A DNA stretch of 47,707 bases from Maritimibacter sp. REDSEA-S28_B5 (GTDB lineage: Bacteria; Pseudomonadota; Alphaproteobacteria; Rhodobacterales; Rhodobacteraceae), in contig LUOO01000010.1 in assembly GCA_001626765.1 (NCBI GenBank), forward strand, positions 23,668-71,374, written 5' to 3'. The notes beneath the pieces were generated by a model, which saw only the letters and a list, made by a program, of their open reading frames with translations, was not told the DNA's origin and did no database searches. The position numbers and the translations under genes are program-made. This document shows, in pieces, positions 15,925-24,470 of this stretch. Numbering within the stretch: the stretch's first letter is position 1; each line of letters starts with the position of its first letter.

Positions 15925-17190
15925 TGTTGATTTCCACGCAGAACTGACCCGGGTGAGCGCGTAATTTCCATTGAGATTTGACCCATGTGACCCTCCCCGC
16001 GACGCAGCTTGCAGCGGGGGATTCCGGAGTGATCCACATGGGACTTTTGAACGTCATCCGCCGCATGGCTTTGCGAGAGAAGCTACCGATCCGAGAGATC
16101 GCGCGCCGAACCGGGCTGTCGCGGAACACCATCAAGAAATATCTGAGTGCGGGCACGATCGAGCCGAGGTTCAATGTCCCGGCTCGGTCGAGCAAGCTTG
16201 ATCCCTATGCCGAAAAGCTTGCTGCGTGGCTGAAGACGGAGGCTGCGAAATCCCGCAAGCAGCGGCGAACGGTGAAGCAGTTGCATGGCGATTTGGTGGC
16301 GCTTGGCTACACGGGCTCCTACAACCGGGTCGCGGCCTTCGCCCGAAAATGGCGTGTAGAATGCCAGCGCGAGCAACAGACCACCGGGCGCGGTATCTTC
16401 GTCCCCTTGTCGTTCCGGCCCGGGGAGGCCTTCCAGTTCGACTGGAGCGAAGACTACGCGGTGCTTGGCGGTGAGCGCACGAAGCTGCAGGTCGCGCATA
16501 TCAAGCTGTCCCATAGCCGCGCCTTCCTCGTCCGAGCCTATTTGCTGCAGACCCACGAGATGCTGTTCGATGCCCATTGGCACGGCTTCCGCGTCTTTGG
16601 CGGCGTTCCGGAGCGTGGGATCTACGACAACATGAAGACGGCGGTTGACCGGGTTGGCCGCGGCAAGGAGCGTCAGGTGAACATGCGCTTCCTGGCCATG
16701 GCGAACCACTACGTGTTCGAGCCGGAGTTCTGCAATCCGGCGGCGGGCTGGGAAAAGGGTCAGGTCGAAAAGAACGTCCAGGACGCCCGCCCGCGCTTAT
16801 GGAACCCCATGCCGAACTTCCCCGACCTTGCTTCGCTGAACGCATGGCTGGAGCGGCGCTGTATGGAGCTCTGGCGCGAAATCCCCCATGGCACCCTCGC
16901 GGGCAGCATCGCGGATGCCTGGGGCTCGGAGCAAGCGGCGCTCATGCAGTTGCCACCCGCCTTTGATGGATTTGTCGAGCAGAGCAAGCGTGTGTCGCCG
17001 ACCTGCTTGATCAGCTTCGAGCGGAATCGCTACAGCGTCCCCGCCTCCTTTGCCAATCGGCCAGTCAGCCTCCGGATCTACCCCGATCGCCTCGTGGTCG
17101 CTGCGGAGGGACAAATCCTGTGCGAGCACGAGCGGCTGATCCAGCGATCTCACCATCTGCCCAGCAGAACGATCTACGACTGGCGCCACT
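15925..17190 (+). mobile_element. IS21-family element, left portion
   Basis: The left end begins at TGTTGATTTCCACG (15925), followed by IS21-style internal terminal repeats ending in TGACCC (near 15944-15950 and 15976-15983). The element carries most of istA and ends abruptly at about 17190, with no istB and no right end. It interrupts the recombinase gene of element 2. A decayed istB with the other type of end lies at 30524-31378 in the opposite orientation. Confidence 0.75.
16038..17190 (+). pseudogene. istA: IS21 transposase IstA, C-terminally truncated
   Basis: The start at ATG 16038 (MGLLNVIRRMALREKLPIRE) is typical. The N-terminal HTH is IARRTGLSRNTIKKYL. The DDE core is visible: first Asp in FQFDWSEDYAVLGG, second in ERGIYDNMKTAVDR, Glu in GWEKGQVEKNVQDAR. 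Homology is clear through the beta-barrel region to RTIYDWRH at about 17189. There the sequence switches to unrelated DNA and the frame ends at 17294. About 100 C-terminal codons that normally contact IstB are gone. It could still bind DNA but transposition is unlikely without IstB. Confidence 0.82.
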
Positions 17191-17412
17191 GCCGAACATG
17201 TTTTCGATTTCCATGGCGAACCTCCGATCTCAGTGTCGCGACTTGCACACGATGGACCAATCCGCCAGCGTGCTGTTTTTCGACGAAGACGTAGTCTACC
17301 GAGAAGCAATTGCGTATCGCGAGGACTCCGAGCTGGCGCTTGCAAAGATCGGGCGGGTCCTGACCACGTGAGCTGAGCGGAACCGGATCGCTACATCAAA
17401 GCTTAACGAAAA
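17191..17412. other. Junction DNA between istA remnant and zinc block
   Basis: The sequence right of the istA break is not IS. On the minus strand it has GGAGG, then ATG at about 17214 opening MEIENMFGS before the junction cuts it. This looks like the 5' end of a lost gene. On the plus strand a short open stretch (FFDEDVVYREAIAYREDSEL) ends at 17371. Neither is long enough to identify. It marks a deletion or rearrangement endpoint. Confidence 0.4.
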
Positions 17413-17440
17413 AACGCGCCGGATCAGGGTCCGGCGCGTT
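17413..17440 (-). terminator. Rho-independent terminator for zinT
   Basis: An 11-bp stem (AACGCGCCGGA at 17413-17423 pairing with TCCGGCGCGTT at 17430-17440) has a 6-base loop. On the minus strand it is followed by a run of T residues. It lies 28 bp past the zinT stop. A short T-run on the plus side means it may work in both directions. Confidence 0.85.
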
Positions 17441-17468
17441 TTCATTTGCAAGCGGCCCGCAATGGAAA

Positions 17469-18122
17469 TCAGTGCGCGAGCATCTCGTCGACAATCTGGT
17501 CCGCCGTCAGATCGGCGGGGAAATACGTCGGCCAATTCGTCAGTTCTTCCAGCAACGCGGCACGGTCGTCGCCCCAGTAGAGGTGATAATGATCGGCCTT
17601 GGAGGGTGCGATGCGGTGGTCGCTGAACTGGATGAACGCGGGCGCAGCCTCGTCACCTTCGGCTTTCTCAAAGATAAAGCGCACACCGCGGTTTCCCTTC
17701 TCATAGGTCAGGATTTCGTAGCCATCGTTGGCATAGTCGGCCTGCACGGCTTCGCCATCCCGATAGAAGGTCACGCTCGTCCCGTCGATCACGATGCGAT
17801 CCACGTCGGTCTCGTAGCCGGTGGTGTAGTAGGCTGTGTATTCCTCGGCGGTCATCTCGCCGTGCGCAGCCTTGTCTTCCATGACCGGGGCAAGCGTGCC
17901 GTCTTGCAAGAGCGGGAACACGGACTGCCAGTCACCTGCCCAATCCGACAGCTCGCGGTTCTCGATCTGCTCGTCCTCAAAGTATCCTGTCGCGATCTCT
18001 TCGGACCCGTGATCATGCGCGTGATCGTGGTCATCCTTGGACTCGGCCAAGACCGGCAGCGAGAGCGCGAATAGAGCGCCAGTGGAAAGGATGCCAAGGC
18101 TCTTGGCGATAGAGGTCAACAT
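17469..18122 (-). CDS. zinT: Periplasmic zinc-binding protein ZinT
   Basis: A 217-residue secreted protein that binds zinc (and cadmium) and hands it to the ZnuABC importer. Residues 1-26 form a signal peptide (SLGILSTGALFALSLPVLAE). A His/Asp-rich segment HDHAHDHGSEE follows. The lipocalin-like ZinT/YodA core has the landmarks LSDWAGDWQSVFPLLQDG, YYTTGYETDVDRIVIDGTSV, and the C-terminal metal-site region FIQFSDHRIAPSKADHYHLY followed by WPTYFP. CAGGAGA precedes ATG 18122. A Zur-like box lies 30-50 bp upstream, so induction under zinc starvation is expected. It forms its own transcription unit. Confidence 0.93.
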   Translation of the reverse strand: MLTSIAKSLGILSTGALFALSLPVLAESKDDHDHAHDHGSEEIATGYFEDEQIENRELSDWAGDWQSVFPLLQDGTLAPVMEDKAAHGEMTAEEYTAYYTTGYETDVDRIVIDGTSVTFYRDGEAVQADYANDGYEILTYEKGNRGVRFIFEKAEGDEAAPAFIQFSDHRIAPSKADHYHLYWGDDRAALLEELTNWPTYFPADLTADQIVDEMLAH

Positions 18123-18150
18123 GGATGTCTCCTGTTCTTCGTTGATTGAA

Positions 18151-18170
18151 TGTAATGTAATTACATAACG
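18151..18170. promoter_or_regulatory. Zur-like operator upstream of zinT
   Basis: TGTAATGTAATTACATAACG contains the perfect palindrome ATGTAATTACAT (18155-18166). Its A/T-rich, TGTAAT/ATTACA form resembles Zur boxes of alphaproteobacteria, and a zur gene lies 3 kb away. It sits about 30 bp upstream of the zinT start, where binding would block transcription. Confidence 0.7.
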
Positions 18171-18253
18171 TTCGTTTATAAGCTGCGTTGGTTGATGGCA
18201 ACCGACGTTCCGAATGTCGCGATTGGAATGGGTCCGGGATCGACGTGGTGCCG

Positions 18254-18904
18254 TCAGGGATCGCAGCGAAGCGTGAACGTATCCGCAAAGAGGATGCCGA
18301 TGTCCGAGAGCTCGACGACCTCGAACGGGTCTTCGCTCTGGTCAATGGCCGCAAGTTGCTCGCCATATTCCGCCTGCGCCGCTTCGATGTCCGCTTTGTC
18401 CCTGTCGAAGGTGCAATTCGCGCCCTCCACGCCTGGAACATCGGGCACATCATAGGCAACAAAATAGGTGGGATCATAAGCACGGGCCGTGACCCTATCC
18501 GCGCCCACGGCAAAAGGGGTCTCGACCGGCCTAATGTGAGAGGTGATCACGCGGTTGGCCTCAAACCGCGCTTCATGCCGAACGGGGCCGCGCAATGCGA
18601 CGTCGGCCCCGCGAGAGGTCAGCCTGAAATCTCCGGGAAAGCCGGCCTCCCAATCAACGTCGTGTCCCGCAAAGGCATCCATCGCCTCTTGTTCGGGAAG
18701 CCCGTCGCCGTCGGTATCGAGGCCATATTCTTCGATCATGAGCATGGTGTAGAATGCGTCATAAGCCCAGTCGATGCGCACGGCTGTCGCAAGCCCGTTC
18801 TCGATCACCAGCGTGAACGAAGTATCGATGAACACATGGGGGTGCGCCCCAGCAGGACAGGTCGCCAGCGTCGTCATCAGGCAAAGGATCGGTATCTTGC
18901 GCAT
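18254..18904 (-). CDS. DUF1007 family periplasmic protein
   Basis: About 216 residues from ATG 18904 (an in-frame ATG at 18910 is the alternative), with a signal peptide MRKIPILCLMTTLATCPAGA. The mature protein opens with HPHVFIDTSFTLVIENG, the DUF1007 signature, with potential metal-binding His. It continues through VRIDWAYDAFYTMLMIEEYG, a DTDGDGLPEQ loop that looks like a calcium-type site, and FVAYDVPDVPGVEG. DUF1007 genes usually accompany NicO-type transporters, and here it directly follows one. A role as periplasmic partner for divalent metal transport is likely. The exact metal cannot be read from sequence, but the zinc context favours zinc. Confidence 0.85.
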   Translation of the reverse strand: MRKIPILCLMTTLATCPAGAHPHVFIDTSFTLVIENGLATAVRIDWAYDAFYTMLMIEEYGLDTDGDGLPEQEAMDAFAGHDVDWEAGFPGDFRLTSRGADVALRGPVRHEARFEANRVITSHIRPVETPFAVGADRVTARAYDPTYFVAYDVPDVPGVEGANCTFDRDKADIEAAQAEYGEQLAAIDQSEDPFEVVELSDIGILFADTFTLRCDP

Positions 18905-18973
18905 GGTCATCTCTGCGGACGAAACAGTCCTTGGGCAGTGACGCGCAGTGCGACAAGCCGCGGCCCGCATGGG

Positions 18974-19912
18974 TCAGAGATAAAGGGCGATCATCCCGCC
19001 TGACGCGAGTATGACGACCAGCCCGGCCAGGATTTGCGCGACCGGCGACACGAGGGGCGAGATACGCGTGCCCGAACCGGCGGCCACCATCAGCGCATGC
19101 GCGCCGAACCCCGACCCCGCGACGATCAGGTTGAAGCTCGCTGTGCCAAACCCCATCGCAAAAGTGGCGAGGATCCCCGCAGGCAGCAGCCCGAGGCCCC
19201 AGGCAATGACGAGAAGGAAAAGCGCGCCCGTGCAGGGGCGCATTGCGATGCTGGCCACGAGCGCGGCCATCTCGCGCAGCCCCATCTGGGCGCGAACCTG
19301 ATCGACTGTCGGGCCGTGGGTATGGCCACAGCCACATGTCGCATCATGGTGGTGATGATCATGATCGTGGTCGTGGCTGTGATGATGATGCGTGTGCTCC
19401 ACGACCGGCGGGGCGAGGGCGCGCCACAGACTGCGCCCGCCGCGACTGGCGAGGTAGGCGCCGATAAATGCGATGGCAGCGTAGCTTGCAGGCGCGAGAA
19501 CGTCTTCGGTCACATCCACCAGAAAAGAACTCGTCAAAGACAAAAGACCCGCACCGATGAGGACGAGGACAATGGCGGTCAGGGACTGGGCGAGACTGGC
19601 CGCAACGGTCAACGCCGATAACCGGCGCAGGGTCGCGCGATTGGCCAAGGCCGCGCCGCCCAATAGAAACTTGCCGTGCCCCGGACCAATCGCGTGGACG
19701 AAGCCGTAGGCAAAGGTCAGCGCACAAAGGCCCAAGAGCGCCCAGGGATCGCCTGCCCGAATGGCGCGCAGGCTACCGGCCATGGCGTTCTGCACGTCGC
19801 GCTGCACATCTGCCGCCCAACGCAGGACCGACGACAGGTCGACCAGCCACATCAGTCCAGCGACGACAAATCCGGCGCAGATCAGGATGATAAGAAATCG
19901 GGTCAGGCGCAT
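18974..19912 (-). CDS. NicO-family nickel/cobalt (zinc?) membrane transporter
   Basis: A 312-residue inner-membrane protein with about 6-7 hydrophobic segments, including FLIILICAGFVVAGLMWLVD at the N-terminus. The family motif is seen as FAYGFVHAIGPGHGKFLLGG, with the conserved HAxGPGHxK. A cytoplasmic or loop segment near residue 170-195 is extremely His-rich (HTHHHHSHDHDHDHHHHD), followed by a CGCGHTHG motif. A second family motif is RPCTGALFLLVIAWGLG. Family members move Ni, Co or related metals. The surrounding genes suggest zinc. It follows znuA by 91 bp and precedes DUF1007, so it is likely in the same Zur-controlled transcript. Confidence 0.87.
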   Translation of the reverse strand: MRLTRFLIILICAGFVVAGLMWLVDLSSVLRWAADVQRDVQNAMAGSLRAIRAGDPWALLGLCALTFAYGFVHAIGPGHGKFLLGGAALANRATLRRLSALTVAASLAQSLTAIVLVLIGAGLLSLTSSFLVDVTEDVLAPASYAAIAFIGAYLASRGGRSLWRALAPPVVEHTHHHHSHDHDHDHHHHDATCGCGHTHGPTVDQVRAQMGLREMAALVASIAMRPCTGALFLLVIAWGLGLLPAGILATFAMGFGTASFNLIVAGSGFGAHALMVAAGSGTRISPLVSPVAQILAGLVVILASGGMIALYL

Positions 19913-20003
19913 GTGGTCAGGGACACCAGAATGACGGAAGGTTTCGACGACGGGCGAGACAAGAACGAGGGCGCAGGCGAACCTGCGCTCTCGCAGGAGT
20001 GGG

Positions 20004-21104
20004 TTAGTCGAGGCACTCGACCAGCGTCGCCGACAGGTTGCGAAGCAACTGCGGATAGAGATCAGGGCCCAGCGCCAGCTCGGCGCCCAACGGATCCATC
20101 ACGCCGGTGCTGGCATCGGTTCCACGCAGCACGGTCTGGACGAGGTTCGGGTTGAACTGCGGCTCCGAGAACGCGCAGCTCACGCCAAGCTCGGTGACTT
20201 TGTCCTGCACCTCTTCGATCCGCGCGGGGCTGGGGTCAGAGGCATCGCCGATGGAAATCGAACCGGCCGCAGAGATCTCGAAGCGGTTCTCGAAATACTG
20301 ATAGGCGTCGTGGAACACGATGAAGTTCTTGCCACGGACCGGATCGAGTTGGGCCGAGATCTCGTCAATCAAGGTGGCCAGCTCTTCGCGCCCAGCCTCG
20401 GCGTTGGCGCGATAGGCGTCCGCATTGTCGGGGTCGTGTTCGGCCAGTTCCTCGGCGATGACCGTCAGCCAGACACGCGCATTCTCGGGGTCGAGCCAGG
20501 CATGCGGGTCGGCGCCGTGGTGGTCGTGGTCGTGACCGGCTTCTTCTGCGTCATGGTCATGGTCATGGTCATGGTCGGCTTCGGCCTCGGCGTGATCCTC
20601 GTCATGGTCGTGATCGTGGTCATGATCGCTCTCGGCGTGATCCCCATCATGGTCGTGGTCATGGTCATGATCGTGCTCGCCCTCGGCGTGCTCTTCGGCA
20701 TGATCGTGATCATGATCCTCACCATGGTCGTGGCTATGCGCCTCGAAGGTCGCGCCTTCACGGAACGGCAGTTCGACGGCGCCCTCGACTTCGGCCAGTT
20801 CGACCTTGTGCGCGTCACCGGCCAGCGCCTCGAGCGAGCCTTCCAGCCACGGCTCCAACCCTTCGCCGATCCAGAACACAATGTCGGCATTGTCGAGCGC
20901 CTGTGCCTCGGACGGGCGCAGCGAATAGCCGTGCGGCGAAGCGCCGGGCTGGACCAGCAGATCGGGTGTGCCGACGCCGTCCATGACTTTGGCGACCAGC
21001 GAGTGCACCGGAGGGATGTCTGCAACGACAGCAGGCACGTCTGCGACGGCGGCGGAGGTAAGGCAAAGGACCGATACGGTTCCAAGGATAAGGCGTCTGG
21101 ACAT
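20004..21104 (-). CDS. znuA: Zinc ABC transporter substrate-binding protein ZnuA
   Basis: A periplasmic high-affinity zinc receptor for the ZnuBC permease, about 366 residues from ATG 21104 (GGAG upstream; a TTG at 21116 is possible). It has a signal peptide (SRRLILGTVSVLCLTSAAVA). Zinc ligands and landmarks: PPVHSLVAKVMDGVG, the His in LVQPGASPHGYSLRPSEAQA, the ADPHAWLDPENARVWL site and FHDAYQYFENRF. Between residues 120 and 195 is a very long His/Asp/Glu loop with many HDHDHD blocks, far longer than usual, likely a zinc-collecting or sensing loop. The C-terminus has a Cys pair (SCAFSEPQFN and LVECLD). It is divergent from zur. Confidence 0.95.
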   Translation of the reverse strand: MSRRLILGTVSVLCLTSAAVADVPAVVADIPPVHSLVAKVMDGVGTPDLLVQPGASPHGYSLRPSEAQALDNADIVFWIGEGLEPWLEGSLEALAGDAHKVELAEVEGAVELPFREGATFEAHSHDHGEDHDHDHAEEHAEGEHDHDHDHDHDGDHAESDHDHDHDHDEDHAEAEADHDHDHDHDAEEAGHDHDHHGADPHAWLDPENARVWLTVIAEELAEHDPDNADAYRANAEAGREELATLIDEISAQLDPVRGKNFIVFHDAYQYFENRFEISAAGSISIGDASDPSPARIEEVQDKVTELGVSCAFSEPQFNPNLVQTVLRGTDASTGVMDPLGAELALGPDLYPQLLRNLSATLVECLD

Positions 21105-21115
21105 TCTGTGCTCCA

Positions 21116-21166
21116 AGTTAGGTTATAACATTCTCTGGACATCTAGATGATATGTTATTACGTTGC
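21116..21166. promoter_or_regulatory. Two Zur-like boxes between znuA and zur
   Basis: The intergenic stretch holds AGTTAGGTTATAACATTC (from 21116, with GTTATAAC palindromic at 21122-21129) and GATGATATGTTATTACGTTGC (around 21147-21166). Both have the TTATAAC/GTTAT core of alphaproteobacterial Zur sites. One faces znuA and the other zur, so both divergent units can be repressed by Zur with zinc. Confidence 0.65.
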
Positions 21167-21190
21167 AATCCGAAGTTGCCGGAGAAGACG

Positions 21191-21676
21191 ATGCCTTTCG
21201 TGGGGTTTGGGGAGCACAATCACACCGTCTGTGTGCACGACGCGTTGGCGGACGCCGCACGCCACTGCGCCGAACACGGTCTGCGCCTGACGGAGATCAG
21301 AAAGCGCGTGTTCGAGATGCTGCTCGAAGAACATCGGGCCATGGGCGCCTATGAGATTCTCGATCGGTTGAAGGAAGAGGGGCGCGGGTCGCAGCCGCCG
21401 GTCGCCTACCGGGCACTCGATTTCCTCGTGACCAACGGATTTGTGCATAAGATCGAGCGGCTGAACGCCTATGTGGCCTGCGCCGATCCGTGCAGCACCC
21501 ATTTCCCGGCCTTCATGATCTGTCGCGTCTGCGATTCGGTCGCCGAAACCACGGCGGCCCCCTCCAAGGGACTGCTCGGACAGGCGGCAAAGGCTGCCGG
21601 CTTCAAGATCGAGCAAACCGTGGTCGAGGCTTTGGGAGTCTGCCCCGCCTGTATCGACGGCGAGGCGCGGGGATGA
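21191..21676 (+). CDS. zur: Zinc uptake regulator Zur (Fur family)
   Basis: A 161-residue zinc-sensing repressor. ATG 21191 is chosen because GGAGAAG lies 4-5 bases upstream; an ATG at 21152 falls inside a Zur-like box. It has a winged-helix N-terminal domain (GLRLTEIRKRVFEMLLEEHR, then GAYEILDRLKEEGRGSQPPV). The dimerisation domain has metal ligands: CADPCSTHFPAFMICRVC and the C-terminal GVCPACIDG pair for structural zinc. The SQPPVAYRALDFLVTNGFVH helix is the recognition part. Its stop overlaps znuC (ATGA), so it is translated with the importer and autoregulated. Confidence 0.93.
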   Translation: MPFVGFGEHNHTVCVHDALADAARHCAEHGLRLTEIRKRVFEMLLEEHRAMGAYEILDRLKEEGRGSQPPVAYRALDFLVTNGFVHKIERLNAYVACADPCSTHFPAFMICRVCDSVAETTAAPSKGLLGQAAKAAGFKIEQTVVEALGVCPACIDGEARG

Positions 21677-22398
21677 CGCTTTTCAACATGACCGACGTCA
21701 CGGTTCGCCTTGGCGGCGCGACCATTCTCGGCAACGTGACCATGTCGATGGAGGCGGGGGAAATCGTGACCATCGTCGGCCCGAACGGGTCGGGCAAATC
21801 GACGCTCTTGCGTGTTCTGGTCGGCGCGCTTGCACCAAACACGGGACAGCTGACAAAGCGCGACGGTCTGAGGATCGGCTATGTGCCGCAACGCCTGCAA
21901 CTCGACCCGACGCTGCCGATGACCGTCACCAGAATGCTCAGGCTGCGGCGCAAGGTCGGCAGGCCGGAAATCGACGCCGCCCTAAGTAGGGCGGGCATAC
22001 CGGAGCTTGCCAAACGCCAGATGTCGGCGCTGTCCGGCGGACAGTTTCAGCGCGTGATGCTGGCGCGGGCGCTGCTTGGGTCGCCCGAACTGCTCATACT
22101 GGATGAAGCCACCGCCGGATTGGATCAGCGCGGCACTGCCGCCTTCTATCAGCAGATCGAACGGGTGCGCACGGAACTGGGCTGTGGCGTGCTCATGGTC
22201 AGCCACGATCTTCATGTTGTGATGAGCGCGAGCGACCGCGTGATCTGCCTGAACGGGCATATCTGTTGTCAGGGCGCGCCGAGCCACGTGGCCTCGGCCC
22301 CCGAATACCGCGCCTTGTTCGGCGAGGGCACGAAGGGTGCGCTTGCGCTTTATGCCCATCATCACACCCACTCCCACACGACCGAGGCCGCGGAATGA
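21673..22398 (+). CDS. znuC: Zinc ABC transporter ATP-binding protein ZnuC
   Basis: A 241-residue ATPase that powers ZnuB. Walker A is GPNGSGKSTLLR near residue 35-47, Q-loop YVPQRLQLDPTLP, signature LSGGQFQRVMLARALLG, Walker B LLILDEATAGLD, and H-loop LMVSHDLHVVM. The C-terminal tail LYAHHHTHSHTTEAAE is His-rich, as is common in ZnuC. It overlaps zur and znuB by ATGA on both sides. It acts at the cytoplasmic face of the inner membrane. Confidence 0.95.
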   Translation: MTLFNMTDVTVRLGGATILGNVTMSMEAGEIVTIVGPNGSGKSTLLRVLVGALAPNTGQLTKRDGLRIGYVPQRLQLDPTLPMTVTRMLRLRRKVGRPEIDAALSRAGIPELAKRQMSALSGGQFQRVMLARALLGSPELLILDEATAGLDQRGTAAFYQQIERVRTELGCGVLMVSHDLHVVMSASDRVICLNGHICCQGAPSHVASAPEYRALFGEGTKGALALYAHHHTHSHTTEAAE

Positions 22399-23213
22399 GC
22401 TTTCTGGATGATTTCATCATGCGTGCGATCCTCGCCGGGATCGGCCTTGCGCTGGCGGCGGCTCCTTTGGGCTGTTTCGTCGTCTGGCGGCGCATGGCCT
22501 ATTTCGGCGACGCGACGGCCCATGCCGCGATCTTGGGCGTCGCCCTTTCGCTGACCTTTTCCGTGTCGGTCTTTGCCGGTGTCCTCGTGGTCTCGCTCGT
22601 CATGGCCTTGACCGTGTCGAGCCTCTCTGGCCGTGACTTTGCGATGGATACGATGCTTGGGGTGCTGGCGCATTCGGCGCTCGCCTTCGGGCTCGTTGCC
22701 GCGTCGTTCCTCGTGGGCGTCCGGATCGACCTCATGGCCTATCTGTTCGGCGATATCCTCGCGGTCATGCCCGCCGACCTCGCCGTTATCTGGGGCGGAG
22801 CCGCTGTGGTGATCGGGCTGGTGGTCTGGCGCTGGTCCTCGCTTCTGACCGCCACCCTCAACACCGACCTCGCCTATGCCGAAGGCGTTGACCCCAAGCG
22901 CGAACAACTGGTCCTGACCTTCGCGCTGGCCATCGTCGTCGCGGTCGCGATCAAGGTCGTCGGCGCGCTTCTGATCACCGCCATGCTGATCATCCCGGCG
23001 GCCACCGCGCGGTCGTTCTCGCGCACGCCGGAAATCATGGCTTTGCTGGCGGCAGGCATCGGCGCAGGCGCGGTCATCAGCGGCGTGCGCGCCTCCTATC
23101 ATTTCGACACGCCGACCGGTCCCACCATCGTCTGCGTCACGGCCCTGCTGTTCGTGACGTCCATCTCGCTCACCGGGTTGGCGCGCCGATCCTCTCAGAA
23201 AAAGGGGGCCTGA
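22395..23213 (+). CDS. znuB: Zinc ABC transporter permease ZnuB
   Basis: A 272-residue inner-membrane permease of the ABC-3 family with about eight hydrophobic segments. It starts MSFLDDFIMRAILAGIGLAL. Family landmarks are GCFVVWRRMAYFGDATAHAA (the ABC-3 'GD..aHa' motif), AYAEGVDPKREQLVLTFALA (the coupling-helix region) and KVVGALLITAMLIIPAATAR. It overlaps znuC and is followed two bases later by a COG0523 GTPase. With ZnuA and ZnuC it forms the complete high-affinity zinc importer. Confidence 0.95.
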   Translation: MSFLDDFIMRAILAGIGLALAAAPLGCFVVWRRMAYFGDATAHAAILGVALSLTFSVSVFAGVLVVSLVMALTVSSLSGRDFAMDTMLGVLAHSALAFGLVAASFLVGVRIDLMAYLFGDILAVMPADLAVIWGGAAVVIGLVVWRWSSLLTATLNTDLAYAEGVDPKREQLVLTFALAIVVAVAIKVVGALLITAMLIIPAATARSFSRTPEIMALLAAGIGAGAVISGVRASYHFDTPTGPTIVCVTALLFVTSISLTGLARRSSQKKGA

Positions 23214-23214
23214 C

Positions 23215-24303
23215 ATGTCCGATGGCCGCATTCCCGTAACGCTCCTGACCGGGTTTCTCGGAGCCGGGAAGACCACGCTGCTCAACGCGCTTCTGTCGTC
23301 GTCCGACGCTGGTAAGATCGCGGTCGTGGTGAACGAGTTCGGCGAGGCCGGACTGGATCATGACCTGATCGAGATGTCGTCGGACGATATCGTGCTCATG
23401 CAGTCGGGATGCCTGTGTTGCTCGGTGCGCGGCGATCTGTCCGGTGCCATCCGAAAGCTGATATTCCGCCGCGACGACGGCGAGTTCGACTTCGACCGCA
23501 TCGTGATCGAAACCACGGGGCTCGCCGACCCCGGTCCGATTCTGCAAACCCTTCTTGTCGACCGCTATCTTGCGACGACGACACGGATGGACGGGGTCGT
23601 GACGCTGGTCGATGCGGTGAACGGCGCAACGACGCTCGACAAACAGTTTGAAGCCGTGTCGCAGGTCGCGATGGCCGACATGATCGTGCTGAGCAAGACC
23701 GACCTTGCCGACCCCGAGGCTGTCGTCCGGCTCGAAGAACGGCTGCGCGTTCTGAACACGAATGCGCAGGTTCGTCACGCCGTCAAAGGCACGGGTGTTC
23801 AGAACGCCTTGTTCGGGCTTTTTGGCCTTCGCCCCGGCGTGACGTCGGTGCAAGCGCTCGACTGGGTCGGGTCGCCAACAAAATCCGCTGACCCCTTCGC
23901 GAACCTGTCGGGTCTGGCCGCGCCCAAGGCGCCGCAGGCCGTCCAGTCCCCCCATGACGACAAGATCGCCACCGCATCGATCGTCATCGACGATCCGCTG
24001 CCCGACGATGTTTTTGACGACTGGCTCAACACGCTCGTCCAGCTTCAGGGACCGAACCTTTTGCGTGTCAAAGGGATCGTCTTTCTCGAGGGGATGGACT
24101 TTCCCTTCGTGTTTCATGGCGTGCAGCAGATTTTCGATCCGCCCGTGCCCCTGCGCGACTGGCCCGCACACACGCGACGCTCGCGGATCGTGGTGATCGC
24201 GCGCGACATTCCGGAACCCGTGCTTCAGCGCATGCTCAACACGCTTCGGGATCGACTGGACCAACACCGGCGCCCCGAGCGCGCCGAAGCAACCCAACCC
24301 TAA
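23215..24303 (+). CDS. COG0523 (CobW/ZNG1-like) GTPase, zinc-linked, copy 1
   Basis: A 362-residue G3E GTPase that likely binds and delivers zinc to client proteins. The P-loop is [17 protein letters not shown]. The metal site CxCC is QSGCLCCSVRGDLSGAI. Switch residues are IVIETTGLADPGPILQ, and the NKxD equivalent is IVLSKTDLADPE. The C-terminal CobW_C domain starts near residue 255, with LLRVKGIVFLEGMDFPFVFH. Position directly after znuB in a Zur-controlled operon points to the zinc-starvation subgroup rather than cobalamin synthesis. A CobW role is unlikely because no cob genes are near. Confidence 0.9.
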   Translation: MSDGRIPVTLLTGFLGAGKTTLLNALLSSSDAGKIAVVVNEFGEAGLDHDLIEMSSDDIVLMQSGCLCCSVRGDLSGAIRKLIFRRDDGEFDFDRIVIETTGLADPGPILQTLLVDRYLATTTRMDGVVTLVDAVNGATTLDKQFEAVSQVAMADMIVLSKTDLADPEAVVRLEERLRVLNTNAQVRHAVKGTGVQNALFGLFGLRPGVTSVQALDWVGSPTKSADPFANLSGLAAPKAPQAVQSPHDDKIATASIVIDDPLPDDVFDDWLNTLVQLQGPNLLRVKGIVFLEGMDFPFVFHGVQQIFDPPVPLRDWPAHTRRSRIVVIARDIPEPVLQRMLNTLRDRLDQHRRPERAEATQP

Positions 24304-24356
24304 GCCCTTCGCCGCCGTCTGCACGAGCGGGGCCCACGACGCATAAGGAGCGCAAG

Positions 24357-24470
24357 ATGCTGGAGACAACGTCCATCGGTTGCAGCGTCGCTGGCCTCGC
24401 GGCTGGCACCGGATGCCACGCTTCGCGCGACTTTCCCGATTTCATCCAACCGACAGAGGTATCCCAATGA
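24357..24470 (+). CDS. Small 37-residue ORF coupled to the second COG0523 gene
   Basis: A short frame begins at ATG 24357, seven bases after AAGGAG, an excellent ribosome site. It ends at TGA 24468-24470, overlapping the ATG of the next gene at 24467 (ATGA). The product starts [20 protein letters not shown] and continues with His-Ala-Ser-Arg and an acidic end. Two Cys and one His (C9, C20, H21) could bind a metal. It fills the only sizeable gap in the operon. It may be a real micropeptide or a leader whose translation feeds the COG0523 gene, which has a weaker site of its own. Coding is supported by the ribosome site and the exact overlap only. Confidence 0.5.
   Translation: MLETTSIGCSVAGLAAGTGCHASRDFPDFIQPTEVSQ

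Noticed and set aside
19971..19988. Terminator between znuA and nicO
   Set aside because: GCGCAGG-CGAA-CCTGCGC is a good stem-loop, but no T-run follows on the minus strand. It may only modulate transcript stability.
20520..20740. Dense short repeats of CATG/GATC type that could look like a CRISPR array or microsatellite
   Set aside because: There are no spacers of constant length; the pattern is explained by His-Asp codons of znuA.
20310..21128. Long plus-strand open frame rich in Val, Met and Ile opposite znuA
   Set aside because: It is the antisense of the His/Asp repeat (GATCAT-type codons give Met/Val/Ile). znuA on the minus strand has signal peptide and zinc ligands.
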